This document shows positions 25,301 through 35,092 of a stretch of 64,000 nt of DNA, piece by piece; the first letter of the stretch is position 1; each line of letters starts with the position of its first letter. Source of the DNA: Pogona vitticeps (taxonomy: Eukaryota > Chordata > Lepidosauria > Squamata > Agamidae); NCBI RefSeq assembly GCF_051106095.1, contig NC_135795.1, positions 1,343,501 through 1,407,500 on the forward strand. Reading direction: 5' to 3'. Both the position numbers and the translations under genes were made by a program. Below the pieces are notes generated by a model that saw nothing but the letters and a program-made list of their open reading frames with translations, was not told where the DNA came from and did no database searches.

Positions 25301-28157
25301 ATCCCATGCATCCATCATCAATTTCAGCCTTTGCTTCTATGACCTCCTCTCTCCTTAGGTACCCCTTCCATCCAGGCCCTTTGCCTTGATAAACTCTCCT
25401 TTGCCCTCCACGATCTTCTCTTCCACCTCTCTTTCCTGTACTGCACCCTTCATCCTGGCCATTTCTACTTTCAATTTCCTGAACAATCTTAATGTAACTT
25501 GTTCAATTAATAAATTTTTTAGCACTGTGTTTCTTAAGTTAAGCAGAATGTTTGTTTAAGACATCGGTCTCTTGGCTGGTTAATTGAGATCAACTTAGCC
25601 AACTCGGCAGACTCCATGCAGTCTGATCCAATTCTGGGAACCGATCTGACCAACAAAATATCCCTCTTTGGAAGGGGTATTTTGCTCAAGGTCGGCAGGG
25701 ATACCTGGCCCGCGAAGCCACAGGCGTATTCCGGCAGCGTAAATTGGCATGGTTCTTCGACGGTGGCGTTGAACTCTGCCCTGAAATGCAGCAAAAGAAG
25801 CCCACATTTTTACCCTGGTTGCACCAAGCTGCTGGCGTTCTTTTCTCTCACCATCGTCTACAGGAATGGTGGATCAAAGGTGCAAATTTCTTTGCACCCT
25901 TGCTTGTAAGGCAAGCCTTTGAAGGCAAGGAAATGGGCATAGCAGGAGACCCTCTCCTTCCCTGGGATTTTAGTTCATGATCCACATATGGGTGAGGACG
26001 GGGCTCTGCCTTCACCCCTTTTACACACCATAATCTCTTTGGGTACATACCTGCTGACAAAGTTGCAGTAGGTCGGAGCTGTCAAAACCAAAGCAGACAA
26101 ATAAAAATGAAAACAACACTGAACATGCCAGCCTGACCTTAAGGCCGTGGCTTAGTTCGACAGCGCAGGCAAGCCACAACCCAGGACAAAGTTAAGAAGG
26201 CCCCCACCTGTCCTTGCAACACCAATTGGACAGTGTTGCTTTGTGATTTCGCCCCCTTGACTTTCATGACTGGGGAATAAACAAATTGACTTCACAATGT
26301 CCTACAAGCCACCTTCTAACTTCAGTACCACGGACAGATCTTATAGCCAGCCAGCTGGCAAATACAAGGACTGGACTAGCAAGCTCTTGAGGAGTCCCAT
26401 TGCTCGTAGGCCTTGCCAACTTCTTGGGCCCCAGGTCCACGGTCTTTGGTTTCTTACCCCGACCCTGAAGGCCTGCCAACCCCCTTCCAACCTCCCTAGA
26501 ACTATTGGGGGAGGCGGAGAATCACCCCTACATGGCAATTTTTACAACTACCAACCCCCAGAAATTTACAGAGGGAGGAATTACCATTTTAATGGGACCC
26601 CCTTGGGCTTGGCTTAGGTGAGAAAAGACCACCCCCCAAAAAAAAAATCTCCATAAAGTGATCAACCAAGTAATTCCCATTTCAGAAATGGAGCAGGGGT
26701 GGGGGGCAGAGCTAAACGAAGATATTTTTCTTCCTGCCTCCACCAAGTTGCTTCAGGCCTATCCATTCTTGACTCTGGGCGTGCCCACAAGGTTTTTAAA
26801 AAGTAAAACAGATTGTACTTACAGACTGGGAATGCCGGACACTGATTTTTCAGAAGAAGAGGAGGAAGAGGAGAGAAACTTAGGGTTAGAAAAGCAGAAA
26901 TTGCTTGTAAATAGAGCAAGATCTATTTACTCTTCCACTGTGTTTCTTTTAAAAAATGAGAAAACCATGGCATAAAATTTGACCAAAAAAAAAGTCAGCT
27001 CAAAATATCTCCCAAGGTCATTTAAATGTCCTTTAATAATAACTACAAAAAAAGGAACTTGAAAACATTTATCATGGCACCAGCTGAAATGTGTTTTGTT
27101 TCATTTCTTACTAGGGGTGTAAAGAGTATTGGTTCAATCCTTGCTTTTCAACCATTTTGGCTTGTCTTCAGTTTCCGAGGCTCCTTGAGAAGCCCGGACT
27201 AATTCTTCGCCTTCAAGGTGAGAGCGAGACCAGGAGGGCTGTGTTTTTCTAGCTGAGGTCTCTGCAGTTTATGCAACCTCTCTCTCTCTCTGCATCAACC
27301 CAGCACCCTCTCCTGGGATAAGCAAAGGCCACCCACATAGCAGGTGCAGAACGGCTGGCTGATTGCTCAAAAAGATGCAAGCACTCACTCCGGTGCTTTG
27401 AATCTCCAAAGGCCGTACAGCCACATGACACCCCTCTGCGTTTGCACAGCTATATCTTATTTCTGCTGAAGTGTGATCCGTGCAATTTGGCTTAATTTGT
27501 GCAAAAGAAAAAAATCCTTCCAGAGGGTTCTGTAGCTTCTTCTCCTTGTATGTGAGGTTTGCTACTGCTTTTCCTTACTTATCGCATTCAGGGAGACAGG
27601 ATAAGGTTGGAGTGCCACGTAATCCTGTGGCCTGCCTTCTGTCCAGCCCCCTTAAAATATAAATTTTGGATCATCAGCTCGAAGCCAAAGACTATGTGCT
27701 TTCTGCTCTAAATCACAGACTAACTGTAACTGTTTCTACCAATGGCAGATAAATCACATAAATCTCAGACAATTAATGCCTTTTCTGAGATGTCACCTGC
27801 CACAATCCATTTTAATAATTATGCATATTAATAATAGTTTCACACAATTTAAAAAGTAGTTACCTCCCACTCAGAAAGCTCATTCTGTAGCATTCAGAAA
27901 TTAAACTGATGGATCATTTACATATTCCTGCAGCGCAATTAAGCAATAGCATAGAAATGGATCCAGGATCGGCTTCAAAGGATGGACTGATCCATCTCTG
28001 CAGAGTTAAATTACACTCCAGACCCCCTATCTACTTCTTACATGTGTGCATCATATTACAGTGTTCATTCAGATAAAAACTGCAGCTTGGAAAACTTACC
28101 TGAAATGACTAGAAGTACGAAGACAATCAATACAGGTCCCCCTTTTCTCCCCTTCAT
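371..28157 (-). CDS. Giant multi-cassette secreted protein, mesothelin-superfamily-like (3' end beyond window)
   Basis: I do not recognise a named gene. Thirty-four exons join in one open frame of 1,622 codons, read right to left. The start ATG at 28157-28155 opens a signal peptide (MKGRKGG, then the hydrophobic run VLIVFVLLVIS). Two small exons follow, then eight tandem cassettes of about 190 residues. A cassette is normally four exons: A (153-186 nt, phase 0 to 0), B (200-215 nt, 0 to 2), C (92-104 nt, 2 to 1) and D (101-119 nt, 1 to 0). No transmembrane segment is seen after the signal peptide, so the visible part is expected to enter the secretory pathway. Membership of the mesothelin superfamily is inferred from its position beside MSLN and MSLNL and from the same exon pattern at the MSLNL N-terminus. 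The last visible exon (371-489) ends at a good donor, so more exons lie to the left. The function is unknown. Exon structure is strong; family assignment is moderate. Confidence 0.85.
3642..6276 (-). CDS. Cassette gene, cassette 7 (exons 27-30), with a GC-AG intron
   Basis: A is 6109-6276 (YEVLSFLSPKQMGEMM), B is 5267-5469 (contains AEQYSFWFGRQL, ends VDCLSHQNL), C is 4558-4661 (VKAMDKVYDQFTEE) and D is 3642-3757 (GVTCSPDANSSQWLL, ends NAKFNG). The donor after exon A reads CAG then GCAAGC, a GC rather than GT donor; this class is known and has otherwise strong consensus, as here. Both marker cysteines are present. Confidence 0.83.
3974..4183 (+). mobile_element. tRNA-derived SINE with microsatellite tail
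   Basis: It starts TAGCTCAGTGGTTAAGG, has a box B-like GGGAGTTTGATTCCCC, and ends GGTCACCATAAGTCAAAAT. The tail runs directly into the ATACA and ATAC microsatellite that follows. Related copies are at 10210-10416, 42655-42780 and 48925-49045. Confidence 0.65.
4184..4378. repeat. Compound microsatellite ATACA to ATAC
   Basis: About 70 bp of ATACA pentamers (4184-4252) change at one point into about 125 bp of pure ATAC tetramers. It grows from the tail of the SINE at 3974. Open frames over it are artefacts of the repeat. Confidence 0.9.
4714..4773. repeat. TG/AG dinucleotide microsatellite
   Basis: A TG run is followed at once by an AG run, about 30 bp each, in the cassette 7 C-D intron. Confidence 0.85.
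4845..4990 (-). repeat. SINE/LINE 3' tail repeat, degraded
   Basis: TTTATTTATGTTTACATTTA, then CACACCTTTCCATT and CAAAGCAGCTTACAC, a decayed form of the tail seen at 44826. Confidence 0.4.
5790..5945 (-). mobile_element. tRNA-derived SINE fragment
   Basis: The minus strand contains AGCTCAGTAGTGGAACGTGG and GGTTCAATCCTTGGCACC, an A-box and B-box layout typical of tRNA SINEs. It lies in the intron of cassette 7 between exons A and B. Confidence 0.55.
6984..9190 (-). CDS. Cassette gene, cassette 6 (exons 23-26), lacks both marker cysteines
   Basis: A is 9011-9190 (ITVLSFLSVGQLVEF), B is 8545-8753 (contains FSPSDYQSWFQSKL, ends FPSYTAM), C is 7917-8020 (FGGFDQVYPDLPQE) and D is 6984-7102 (ends ALNQDFNG). 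B shows the clearest form of the WFQ motif. As in cassette 5, the B-end Cys is replaced (Phe) and so is the D-start Cys (GTAF where others have GTAC). The B exon could alternatively start at an AG 13 nt further in, but 8753 keeps the 209-nt length and the frame. Confidence 0.83.
7337..7450. mobile_element. Half copy of the CCGTATTTTTCC MITE
   Basis: Contains ATTTTTCCATGTATAAGACG and GACCCTCAATTTTTAGTCTA, then the complement of the GACTATACTTTTGTCT segment of the 29380 copy. It lies in the cassette 6 C-D intron. Confidence 0.6.
8096..8180 (-). repeat. SINE/LINE 3' tail repeat
   Basis: TTTATTTAAAATATGTTTAC, CCCGCCTTTCTCCTTGG and AAAGCGGCATACAACA mark the same tail family. It lies in the cassette 6 B-C intron. 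Confidence 0.4.
10210..10416 (+). mobile_element. tRNA-derived SINE, degraded copy
   Basis: It shares GGAGGTTGGGAGTTCAAT, GAGAAGAGCCAGCCTGGGTG and GGGTCACCATAACTCAGA with the copy at 3974. The head is decayed. Confidence 0.6.
10681..12482 (-). CDS. Cassette gene, cassette 5 (exons 19-22), lacks both marker cysteines
   Basis: A is 12315-12482 (YTVLDLLTPSQIGDML), B is 11733-11938 (contains AEWNTTIQEELRYL, ends QNYESFAAM), C is 11040-11134 (VAGLSEAHAHMAEPS) and D is 10681-10787 (SLMEPILEWITNSWGSF). Phases are standard and the frame is open. The Cys near the end of B and the Cys at the start of D, present together in six other cassettes, are both absent. It is the most divergent cassette in the window. 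Confidence 0.82.
12869..16284 (-). CDS. Cassette gene, cassette 4 (exons 15-18)
   Basis: A is 16114-16284 (TAYLRDLSVVQLAQL), B is 13980-14194 (contains DDYQLWFEKRLLL, ends ISCEAYMAV), C is 13238-13341 (IAGLNSIYTEIPQE) and D is 12869-12987 (PACSGQMTSRKWLLQLFG). Phases are standard. The A-B intron is the largest of the gene's cassette introns shown here (about 1.9 kb) and contains a CAACTCC-type interspersed repeat near 15230-15330. Both marker cysteines are present. Confidence 0.84.
15228..15330. mobile_element. Palindromic MITE-like repeat
   Basis: Shows GGACCACAACTCCTAGAAAT and an inverted CTCCTGGGAATTGTAGTCCA. Same family as 62220; in the cassette 4 A-B intron. Confidence 0.55.
16515..18661 (-). 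CDS. Cassette gene, cassette 3 (exons 11-14)
   Basis: A is 18476-18661 (FEVLDMLTATQIATL, the longest A exon), B is 17699-17907 (RNIREVTNAEVRHIM, ends SNCTQLLDM), C is 16816-16907 (VKGLDDAFDSMTLES) and D is 16515-16615 (starts DCQRTENW, ends DPDFNG). Phases follow the standard cassette. The B exon has AWFGGIL where the others have a WFQ-type motif. The short D exon (101 nt) has lost a few residues compared with the usual 119 nt. Both marker cysteines are present. Confidence 0.83.
19001..19240 (+). mobile_element. Palindromic MITE, same family as 24204
   Basis: Reads GATCCCCGTATCCACAAG at the left, ACATGGTCTCTGTCTCTCTC in the middle and GGCCTCCTACTGTAC at the right. It lies in the intron between cassettes 2 and 3 of the large gene. 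Confidence 0.65.
19718..22056 (-). CDS. Cassette gene, cassette 2 (exons 8-10, A and B in one exon)
   Basis: Here A and B form one exon of 365 nt, 21692-22056, running from FSALDVLTPRQLAQL to IGCADFHSM without an intron. C is 20957-21060 (YKGLDSVFHELDPN) and D is 19718-19836 (AACTFTAPSSQQWLQENFG, ends SFNG). The outer phases match the four-exon cassettes, so the protein layout is unchanged. This is the only cassette in the window that lacks the A-B intron. Cys at the B end and D start are both present. Confidence 0.85.
21198..21268. other. Inverted repeat, about 23-bp arms
   Basis: Arms 21198-21220 and 21245-21268 (AGTGGAACTCAAGGAGACT and its complement) pair with one bulged base around a 24-nt loop, in the intron between exons C and AB of cassette 2. 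Confidence 0.5.
22293..22378. repeat. CT/GT/GA compound microsatellite
   Basis: CT repeats, then GT repeats, then GA repeats, in the intron between cassettes 1 and 2. Confidence 0.85.
22460..24729 (-). CDS. Cassette gene, cassette 1 (exons 4-7)
   Basis: Exon A is 24577-24729 (starts VSNLTSSELASLLQ), B is 23825-24033 (contains FLASWFQETI and ends ITCNGFATV), C is 22794-22885 (IQALDSVYLRLENS) and D is 22460-22566 (starts with Cys, contains SKEWLRSNWKSF, ends DFDG). All four have canonical splice sites and the standard phases. The WFQ motif in B, the Cys at the end of B and the Cys at the start of D are the recurring marks of the cassette. The A-B intron holds a palindromic MITE copy (24204-24467). 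Confidence 0.82.
23395..23522. mobile_element. Palindromic MITE-like repeat
   Basis: Shows GGACTACAACTCCCAGAAAT and an inverted CTTCTGGGAGTTTTAAT, with AACCTTGGG and CCAAGGTT toward the ends. Same family as 62220. Confidence 0.55.
24204..24467 (+). mobile_element. Palindromic MITE, Tigger/pogo-like, nearly complete
   Basis: The ends are inverted (TACAGTAGGATCCCCATATC at the left; a complementary GATAAGGGGGTTCAGCTGCA at the right). The inside has the marker GCATGGTCTCTGGCTCCCTC and an AT-rich TTTTAATATTTTTAATATTT. Related copies are at 19001-19240, 39681-39855 and 59301-59547. The Tigger-like label rests on the look of the ends; it codes for nothing. Confidence 0.65.
24844..25104 (-). mobile_element. 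tRNA-derived SINE, full length
   Basis: On the minus strand it reads GTGGCGCAGTGGTTAAAAC (box A-like), then GGGGTTCAAATCCC (box B), a conserved body (GGTTGACTCAGCCTTCC) and a 3' end GGGCGGTATAGAAG followed by an AATA repeat. It is a common reptile tRNA-derived SINE, not a functional tRNA gene. It lies in the intron between exon 3 and cassette 1 of the large gene. Confidence 0.75.
25705..28157 (-). CDS. Cassette gene, N-terminal exons 1-3 (signal peptide and leader)
   Basis: Exon 1 coding part is 28100-28157 and encodes a signal peptide of about 20 residues with a basic start and a Val/Leu/Ile core; its donor reads CAG then GTAAGT. Exon 2 is 26051-26078 (28 nt) and reads about APTYCNFVSR. Exon 3 is 25705-25780 and reads AEFNATVEEPCQF, then LPEYACGFAGQ. 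Phases 1, 2 and 0 join without a stop. The leader has three cysteines and one N-glycosylation sequon (NAT). The tiny exon 2 rests on its splice sites and on the frame it restores. The ATG choice rests on the signal peptide and the lack of any competing upstream exon. Confidence 0.8.
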
Positions 28158-28193
28158 ACCAGCACAGTTTCTCCTTTAGGACTTCCCTGCAGG

Positions 28194-28199
28194 TTTATA
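28194..28199 (-). promoter_or_regulatory. Candidate TATA box of the cassette gene
   Basis: The minus strand reads CTTTATAAAC about 40 nt upstream of the start codon. If used, it implies a leader of only about 10 nt, which is short, so a remote noncoding exon remains possible. The site is seen; its use is inference. Confidence 0.3.
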
Positions 28200-28578
28200 A
28201 AGCATTCAGTGTAGCTTATTGGGTAAAATCATTCAGAATTAATTGCATTTTGGCACCGGGCAGAAATTTAAAATAAATTTTAATTTACTGCATTGTCTAT
28301 AACCATGCCAAAGGGAATAAATTCAAGACATGGAAATGTGAAGAGCCACACCATGATATTTAAAACAATAGGAAAAGGGGGCAGATCTAACTGCACCATT
28401 AGATGTTACTTAAATCATTTAAGGGCATTTAAAACAGGACAAGTCAGAGCAAACATTCCATGGTTAATAACAAAAAAGATGTTTAAGATGGAAAGACAGC
28501 CCTTGCATATTAATGCTTAATTTATAACCGCCAGGATGCTCCCATCTTTGAGAAGTAAGGGCCCATGGTTGTCCCCTC

Positions 28579-28630
28579 ACACACACACACACACACACAC
28601 AGAGAGAGAGAGACAGACACACACACACAA
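28579..28630. repeat. CA/GA microsatellite
   Basis: CA repeats with a short GA insert, about 420 bp upstream of the start codon of the cassette gene. Confidence 0.85.
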
Positions 28631-29379
28631 ACACTATAAAACCTTACTGTCAGAATGTCCTCCTATGTTCGGGAGGAAAGCCGGTGCACCAGGAAACACC
28701 CAGCTGGTGTGAGACCCAGTTTTTTGGAGCACCTCCTTTTTATACCTGAGCATCAAGCCACAGGGAGGGAAGGGGTGAAAAGCCAGAGGTGATGGCTTTC
28801 ATTTTTTTGGAGGGGAACAGAAGAAGGAGCCCCACCCTGAGTCTTGAGACCGATTCATTCAAGTATGCCCTGAGGCCATCCCTATGGGGCATGGCATGGG
28901 CGGGTTCAAGAAGCCAGCTCGCCCAGAGCAAGGGAAATGAAGTTTATTATAGTGTTCTCTTTCAAATCATGCTGTTATAGAATGCCAAATAAGACTAATA
29001 CTATTATATTTCAAATAATAGTTTCATGTTCTCTATGAAACTATGATTTGAAATGCATGCGAGAGAGCAGCTTGGGTGTAGCTCCTCAGAGAGGCTGAGG
29101 GACTGATCAGGAAATCCCTATTTAATTTCTCATAAAGCAGTTAAGATGTCTGTATCATCCCCTAATGATAGAAGCAGCAATATTGGAAACCAGCTGGGAA
29201 ATTATAGTAGGAAGCTCGCTCCGATTAAATCCCAGCCAGCATGCACAGGCTGGAAATGGGCTCAGACTGATCAATGCCCACCCATTCTGCACTAAAAAAA
29301 AAGGTGTCGTCTGTGACCAGACACCCAGGAAAGCATGAGGAGGAACACTCGGAGGATAGGCTGATTGGCTCCAGCAATT

Positions 29380-29627
29380 TACCGTATTTTTCCACGTATA
29401 AGACTATACTTTTGTCTGAAATCTTTAGACTAAAAATTGAGGGTCATCGTATACACGGAAGTAAGCTGAGGAGAGAACAAAAACAAGCAGGGATCAAAGC
29501 GATCCTGCAGGGCTTTGATCCCTTTCCCCCTACACTTGCTAAGCCCCACTTGTTTTTCTTAATTTTGGATTAGAAAAGTGGGGGGCGTCTTATACATGGG
29601 GGCGTCTTATACATGGAAAAATACGGT
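29380..29627. mobile_element. Palindromic MITE with TA ends (CCGTATTTTTCC family)
   Basis: The left end reads ACCGTATTTTTCCACGTATA and the right end is its inverted match, ending CATGGAAAAATACGGTA. TA flanks both ends, as for Tc1/mariner-type insertions. Inside is a second inverted pair around GACTAAAAATTGAGGGTC. Noncoding. Confidence 0.7.
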
Positions 29628-32189
29628 ACATTGTCTGATTTTTGGGGAAAGGAGCAAACCAGCCCGTCTCCAGAGTGGACCCAGCACAGAACACATGCCC
29701 ACCTGAGCCCACTTCTACCTCGCTGGTTAAAATATCTTCATGAGCATTTGTTGCCCCCCCCCCCCCGGAATCCTGGTGTCGGAATAAAATAGCGGGGCCC
29801 TCGTGGCACAGTCAGGACAGATACTTTTTAATTATAGACAAACTTTCATGAGTCTGAAGAACGGGCTGGAGGTCTACAAAATCTTAAGCCCAGTAAAACC
29901 GTGCCAGCTTTCGGCTGATACAAGACTCATCGAACATTATAATAAAAATATAACTGACCCCTCTACCTAAAGCATGGAAGAATCGAGAACCTGTTATCTC
30001 GCTTCATTCAGACTTTTTTTTAAAAAAAATGCAGCTGCTTCCCTGTCTTTTCTTAATCTGCTCCGAGGTGCTCACCTCATGGTTACGCAACTGCCCTTTA
30101 CGCAGTGAGGTGCAGAAATTACTGACGCTTTTAGCGGGGCATTCCTAATCCACTGCTCATATGGGACACACCAGTTGCAAAACTAACAAATACTGGTGTT
30201 TTTTTAAAAAAAGCTGTCTGTGGAGAAGGTTCGCAATTCTACGCTCGGCTTAATCGGTTTCTCAGCGCCGCCTTTCCGAATGCTATTTGCAGCCTGCGAT
30301 GGTTAGGTGAACGAATGCATTTTTGCCCAATCTGTGCCATTTGCAACTAAGAGGACCGGCTTGCCTTCTCTCCCTGCATGTGCAGAAGCGCCTCTACCTT
30401 AACAGGATTGGCAAGAAATGAAAACTGAAGCGTAAAGAGGCAACCGCGCGCAACAATTTCCCTTAATATCTTTCTGCCCGATGGGATGTTGTTATGGCAC
30501 CAAAGGGGAGCCAGGAATCAGGATGGTGAGATGACCTTTGCTTTCAGCGAGAGACCTAAAGCAAGCTTTCCGACACAAACGCCTGTTTTGCATCTGCGGT
30601 GTGCGAGATGTTGTTCAGAATACACCCCCTGCCCCAGAGTCCTTACAGTCCAGATACGAGGCAAATGAAACGAGCCAATGAGGGAATATTATTGGTACAT
30701 AAGTAAGGGGAAAGGGGTGCATGGGGACCATAAGGCGAAGCAAGGCAAGGGCTTCTGGGAGGCAATGTCTAGCTATGGCAGAGTTAGAACTTAGGGGAGC
30801 TGGGTTCAAATTCCGGCTCAATTGTGAAACTCCATGTCTGGCTTTTCTTTACAAAACCAGGCATGGTGGAGGGACTTGAACAAAACACACAGAGAGAGTT
30901 CTGACTCCTGTCCTCGGAAGAGGCCGGCCACAGAGACTGGCGAAACGTTAGGAAGAAAAACTTCCAGAATACAGCCAAACGGCCCGGAAAACCTACAACC
31001 ACCATCGGACTTGATCTTGTTTTTGAAAACACACCGGATGATTCTGAGAACAAAAATTAAAAAAAAAATTAATTAAAATAAATCAGGTGCTGTGGGAGGT
31101 TTCTGGAGGTCAGAAAGATAGGCAGGTGTATGAGGCTCTCTGGACAGCATGTTGCCGACCTGTTTTTACTGGGAAACCAGATGTTGCACCATCGATGTTC
31201 AGACCTTCTCCTTGATGGTCGAAGCCCAACCAGGAGACAAGAGAGCCGGCCCTTTTCCTAGCAAATGATCAGCCACTGCATTTATTTCCTTGTGACCAGA
31301 GGAAATATCTTATTGGCGGATTTACACTTCTCCTTTCATAGCAGAGATGCTTTTCCTGGGTGTGAAGCTTTCGGCTTAGTCCCTGAGGTGGGAAAATGAG
31401 GCCAGGGTGTAGTTGACAATCTTTGTTGTCAGCTACGGGTGTGTCACCACAACCTAGCTTGTCACATCAAATTTAATTTCTCTCTGACCTCCCGAAACTC
31501 AGATTTACCCATTTCTGCATGCATCCCTTCCTCCTTCCAGGACCTGGACCCTGAAATTTGAAATTTGAGCGCCCTTCTGTGGAACAATAACAAAAGACAG
31601 AAAAGAAAATAGACAACGTGGCTCAACACAATAGAACAAGGTTATCTGTTTTTAATAACACCAACACAGTTTATCAGTTGTGGCTGAAATCCGGTTGCTT
31701 AGCAGAACAAGTCACAATTAGAGGAGGCCCACTGAAGCAGTGGGGACTGGGTGAGTCAGCTCCCCTGTAGGTTCTATTGATTCTAATGGGTCTACTCTAC
31801 TTGCAATCTGCTCTAGTGTAAATGGGGCTGAATTCAGTGGCACCTACTTCTTTATTGTAGAACCAAAGTGAGTAGGGGGTGGAAGAAGTCCATTTTCTTT
31901 ATTACAGAAGGCTGGAAACTTTGATTTACTCTTTAATAGATTCTGATGGTTCTTATTTTATTTGTACCAGGGCACTGCACAATTTTAAATTATGGGTGTA
32001 TATGAAGTATGGTAAATGAAACAGAGAAGGACTGGGGCTTTAAAATGTGAGAATTATCTTCCTGGACCAGGCATACCCCATTGTGGTTCCATCTGACCCG
32101 GCCATTCCGTCTTCAGCCACCAGCATCGACACATCGCAAGGAGCTTTCATATACATGCATCATTGATACTTATTTATTGAATTTTATTA

Positions 32190-32400
32190 ATAAATAAGGC
32201 CCAACCCCTTGCGGACGAATGACGGGCCTCCCTCGGGGTGGCTACCTGGAGGCGCATGGCCTGGGAGGTCATGTGGCACCAAACCGGGAAGGGCTTTGTA
32301 TGCGAGCGTCAGGACTTTGAACCTGATCCAGGACACAACAGATAACCAGTGGAGATAGAAAGAGAAATTTGACTTTACTCTTGGCATTCAGGCAGCGTTG
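32190..32400 (-). repeat. Interspersed repeat, perhaps a LINE-derived fragment
   Basis: Contains GGAAGGGCTTTGTATGCGAG and CAGATAACCAGTGGAG. The minus strand reads a short stretch KVLTLAYKALPGL that resembles a motif near the end of some LINE reverse transcriptase ORFs, but too little remains to classify it. Confidence 0.35.
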
Positions 32401-33005
32401 CCAGGTCAGCAACAGGAAAGACTGTGTTTTCGCACTGCTAACCTGGCTCGCCTGGCGTCGCTCTCGCTTCGCTTTGGAAGCTCGTCTCATTTGCCTCGGC
32501 TGGTGACTAGAAAAAGGAGCTGTTTTCTAGAACCGAGCCTGTTGCAGGTTTTTGCAGGCAAAAAGATCTGCCAGGGACTTTCCTAGCCCCTCACGCTGTG
32601 CATTCCCCATCTGTGCATAGATTTCCCATAACTGACAAATAAACCAAGCGCCCCTTGCCCCTTTTTTCACTTCGTTGGTATGTTGATTGCGTTTCTCAAC
32701 CTCACTGAACGTTTTGATTGTGTCTTCTTTCAATTCTGTCTCTTGGATAAATGGACAGATTTTGCACGCAGCTCTGCCTGCAAGTTCAACAAAGGCGGCA
32801 AGGGATTTAATCCATTTTCTGGGGAAACTTCAGCGCTCCTCTTCCTGACTGACAAAGATGCAGGTGAGGAACAGCATCACCAAGCAACTCAGAAATGGCT
32901 CTTTCACTATATTGCCTCTAGAAAAAAATGATAACTGACTTTCTTCCTGAAGAACAATGGGTTTTGTTTGCAACTACCCTTTAGAGGAGAAAGGAGGAGT
33001 AAAAG

Positions 33006-33176
33006 TACCCGTATTTTTCGCTCCATAAGACGCACCTTTCCATAAGACGCACCAATTTTTTAGGAGAAGAAAACAGGAAAATATAATCTGTTTTCTTCGC
33101 TCCATAAGACGCACAGACTTTCCACCCCCCTGTTTTGTGGGGGGAAAGTGCGTCTTATGGTGCGGAAAATACGGTA
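33006..33176. mobile_element. Short palindromic MITE (CCATAAGACGC family)
   Basis: Starts TACCCGTATTTTTCGCTCCA, has three copies of CCATAAGACGCAC and ends CGTCTTATGGTGCGG then AAAATACGGTA. The inverted ends and TA flanks suggest a Tc1/mariner-type MITE. Noncoding. Confidence 0.7.
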
Positions 33177-33744
33177 TTTCAAATCAATAAAATTCAATAA
33201 CATAGACCCGCTATATTTTATCTGCCACAACGCCCGTGGCATAGCCATGTGGGCCAATTCTAATTTGACCCATTTTAGATTTGTCAATTAGTCTGCCGTT
33301 GGGCACATTCTATTTGAATATTGTTGTGCAGCCAATTTAACAGCTTTTTTTTTTTTTAAAGCGGGTTGTGATATAATGGCAGGAGGGAAATAACAATAAA
33401 AGCACAGCCATGTCATCAAAACTAGAATTCAGCTATGTTTCTCGGCTGTTCTGTTTCTCCCCAAGAAGTTGCTACATTTTCTGGAGGAAGCGTGGCTTGA
33501 AAAAATATATATACAAGAGTTTCTTTTCTTTTTTTCAAGGCTGGAAAATAAGCTCCGGGCAAACAAACCCACTGAAATTACCCTTCCTGATGATTTCTTG
33601 GCATCCATTTGACAAGTGTGGCAAAAGACCTTTGTTCTGGGTCTGTTATTCCTCCAGAATAGACAGGAAGGAAGATCCCTGGGCAAACAGGGGAGCTGGA
33701 TAGGAAGCTTTAAAAATCTCTTCCTTAGCAGCCAGTTGCTTACT

Positions 33745-34060
<316 letters not shown>

Positions 34061-34298
34061 GCATAGTTCAGACCAGACTATAAGGGCAACGCTTGTTTCC
34101 AGCAACTGGCCTGTTTTCTCTGGGGTTTCCAGAGAGATCCATGCTTGGCCCGTGTTGGCCTTCCAGTGACCAGTCACAAAACAGAGCTTGCTGGAGTGCA
34201 AGGTACAGAAGTGAGGAATAGCAGGTGTGATGACAAACAAACAGTTTTGTCCACTTGGGTGAACACCACTTCTAAGTACGGACTAAGTTTGACAATGG

Positions 34299-34501
<203 letters not shown>

Positions 34502-34977
34502 ACTTCCCTCCCAGGCAATACATCTGAAGACTTTCAAAGGAAACCAAATAATTTTGATCAATGAATTTTTTTAAGGAAAACCCACATTTTCCATGTTGCC
34601 TTTGGCAAAACCCCTTTATGCCTCTATCTCCGTGTCTCTCACTTTTCTCTGTTATTTCTAGTTCATGAGCATTTCTGTCCAGGAACCGGGCCTTATGAAC
34701 TTGGCACCATGCACGCTGATGGTTAAATGCACACAGGAAGGACGTATTATGACTGTTGAATTCCCAGGGAAAGGTGAAGGGGTTTCAGTTGCACCAACAG
34801 TTCTCTGCTTTCTTTGGCACATCCCTAGTTATAAACAAAAGGTTTCGTACATGGGCTTAACATTCTTCCAGCTGGCACATTTGCTTCCTACCAGCTTTCT
34901 GTCCATTGGTGCCAAAGGAGCATGGCGTTTACTAGGGATATGCAGCTAAACGCCTCTTTAAAAGTCCACTTCTTTAT

Positions 34978-35092
34978 CAGAAAGCCACTGCTCTTTAAGA
35001 AATGTTTTAGAAATCCACTTCTCTGGATTTAAAAAAGAGAGAAAGCCACTTCTCCTTTAAAAATAGTTAAGAAATCCACTTCTCTGTGGAAG
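34978..35092 (+). repeat. Short local duplication
   Basis: GAAAGCCACT and GAAATCCACTTCTCTG each occur twice in the same order about 65 bp apart, so the unit is duplicated and diverged. No coding sense is seen. Confidence 0.45.

Noticed and set aside
26264-26617. Frames on both strands in the second intron of the cassette gene
   Set aside because: Low-complexity, no conserved motif, and the exon 2 to exon 3 phases do not need them.
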